44,899 nucleotides of DNA, taken from positions 1,188,984 through 1,233,882 of the forward strand of contig NZ_KQ969506.1 of assembly GCF_001578875.1 (NCBI RefSeq), written 5' to 3'. The notes under the pieces were generated by a model. It saw only the letters and a program-made list of their open reading frames with translations. It was not told the DNA's origin and searched no databases. The number at the start of each line of letters is the position of its first letter. The first letter of the stretch is position 1. The position numbers and the translations under genes were made by a program. Origin of the DNA: Streptococcus sp. DD13. GTDB taxonomy: Bacteria > Bacillota > Bacilli > Lactobacillales > Streptococcaceae. Positions 44,492 through 44,899 of this stretch are shown piece after piece.

Positions 44492-44899
44492 TTACTTATC
44501 GGCTAAGTTCATAAAGAACTCCGCCGTCTCAGGGTCTTGATGGTCAAAGAAAAGCGATTCTTCCTGATCCAGAGCCGCAATAGCCTGCATATCCTCCTCG
44601 GTTAATGCAAAATCAAAGATATCAAAGTTTTCCTGCATGCGTTCTTTGCGGACTGACTTGGGAATCAGGACCACATCACTTTGCAACAAGAAACGCAGGG
44701 CGACTTGGGCGACTGACTTGCCGTATTTGTCCCCAATCGCTTTCAAGACAGGGGTGTTAAAGAAGTCATTGCGCCCTTCGGCAAAAGGTCCCCAAGACTC
44801 GATCTGGCAATGGTATTTGTCCAAATAGCTTTTGGCTAGCTTTTGTTGCTGGAAGACATGGGTTTCGATTTGGTTGACGGCAGGCTTGATGTCTACAAA
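44492..44899 (-). CDS. Aldo/keto reductase, C-terminal part (cut by window end)
   Basis: The visible C-terminal part, about 135 residues, reads VDIKPAVNQIETHVFQQQKL at the window edge. It continues through SWGPFAEGRNDFFNTPVLKA, VAQVALRFLLQSDVVLIPKS and RKERMQENFDIFDFALTEED. These are the substrate-pocket NQIE and the NADPH-binding IPKSxRxxRMxEN motifs of the AKR family. It should reduce aldehydes or diketones with NADPH. The start lies outside the window. It heads the operon with the MFS and CMD-cupin genes. Confidence 0.93.
   Translation of the reverse strand, partial: FVDIKPAVNQIETHVFQQQKLAKSYLDKYHCQIESWGPFAEGRNDFFNTPVLKAIGDKYGKSVAQVALRFLLQSDVVLIPKSVRKERMQENFDIFDFALTEEDMQAIAALDQEESLFFDHQDPETAEFFMNLADK

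Overview
The window is chromosomal DNA of a viridans-group Streptococcus, most likely of the sanguinis/parasanguinis/mitis side of the genus. The case rests on near full-length RpoB, RpoC, EF-G, GroEL, GAPDH and Pgk proteins of streptococcal type, the competence operon comGA-GG beside rpoC and ackA, an ssbB gene in front of groESL, an LPXTG-anchored GH85 endoglycosidase with a YSIRK-type signal, a streptococcal tetrahydrofolate riboswitch and a BOX element. The species cannot be fixed from the sequence alone. Most genes lie on the minus strand.

Layout. 1-2992: 5' part of glnA, then glnR, an aromatic-acid-exporter-type membrane protein and pgk. 3000-9507: an ISL3-type transposase remnant, the large surface endo-beta-N-acetylglucosaminidase with a perfect cre site, and gap. 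9913-13159: the str operon rpsL-rpsG-fusA, with its promoter at 13298-13326. 13609-16225: groEL, groES (frameshifted as given), a CIRCE operator and competence-type ssbB. 16310-18661: ytpR, a thioredoxin-like gene, a DUF4651 gene and, divergently, pepA. 18763-20896: a folate ECF S-component under a THF riboswitch, then ackA. 20949-25541: an adenine-methyltransferase-like gene and the seven comG genes behind a cin-box-like promoter. 25934-34672: a DUF1033 gene, rpoC, rpoB and tadA. 35170-44899 is more accessory: a nitroreductase, a broken monooxygenase-like gene, nmlR-adhC, ltrA, a helicase stub, a DUF401 membrane protein divergent from an XRE regulator, a VOC protein, and an operon of aldo/keto reductase (cut by the window end), Bcr/CflA-type MFS pump and CMD-cupin protein.

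The most unusual signal is a roughly 180-bp structured repeat present six times (near 1.55, 3.41, 19.5, 25.8, 35.0 and 42.1 kb) in both orientations. Every copy sits just downstream of a stop codon. It has imperfect terminal inverted repeats, three internal stem-loops and a terminator-like end hairpin. It is not BOX, and I do not recognise it as RUP or SPRITE. It looks like a MITE-type element that doubles as a bidirectional terminator.

The second notable signal is that glnA, groES and a monooxygenase-like gene each carry a one-base loss in a short A/T homopolymer. Two of these are core housekeeping genes. Homopolymer undercalling in the assembly is the simplest explanation, although a -1 slip would restore each protein.

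Regulation readable from the sequence includes a GlnR box at glnRA, CIRCE at groESL, cin-box-like sites at ssbB and comGA, a MerR-type 19-bp-spacer promoter at nmlR, a cre site at the endoglycosidase, and hairpin-rich leaders at fusA, rpsL and rpoB.
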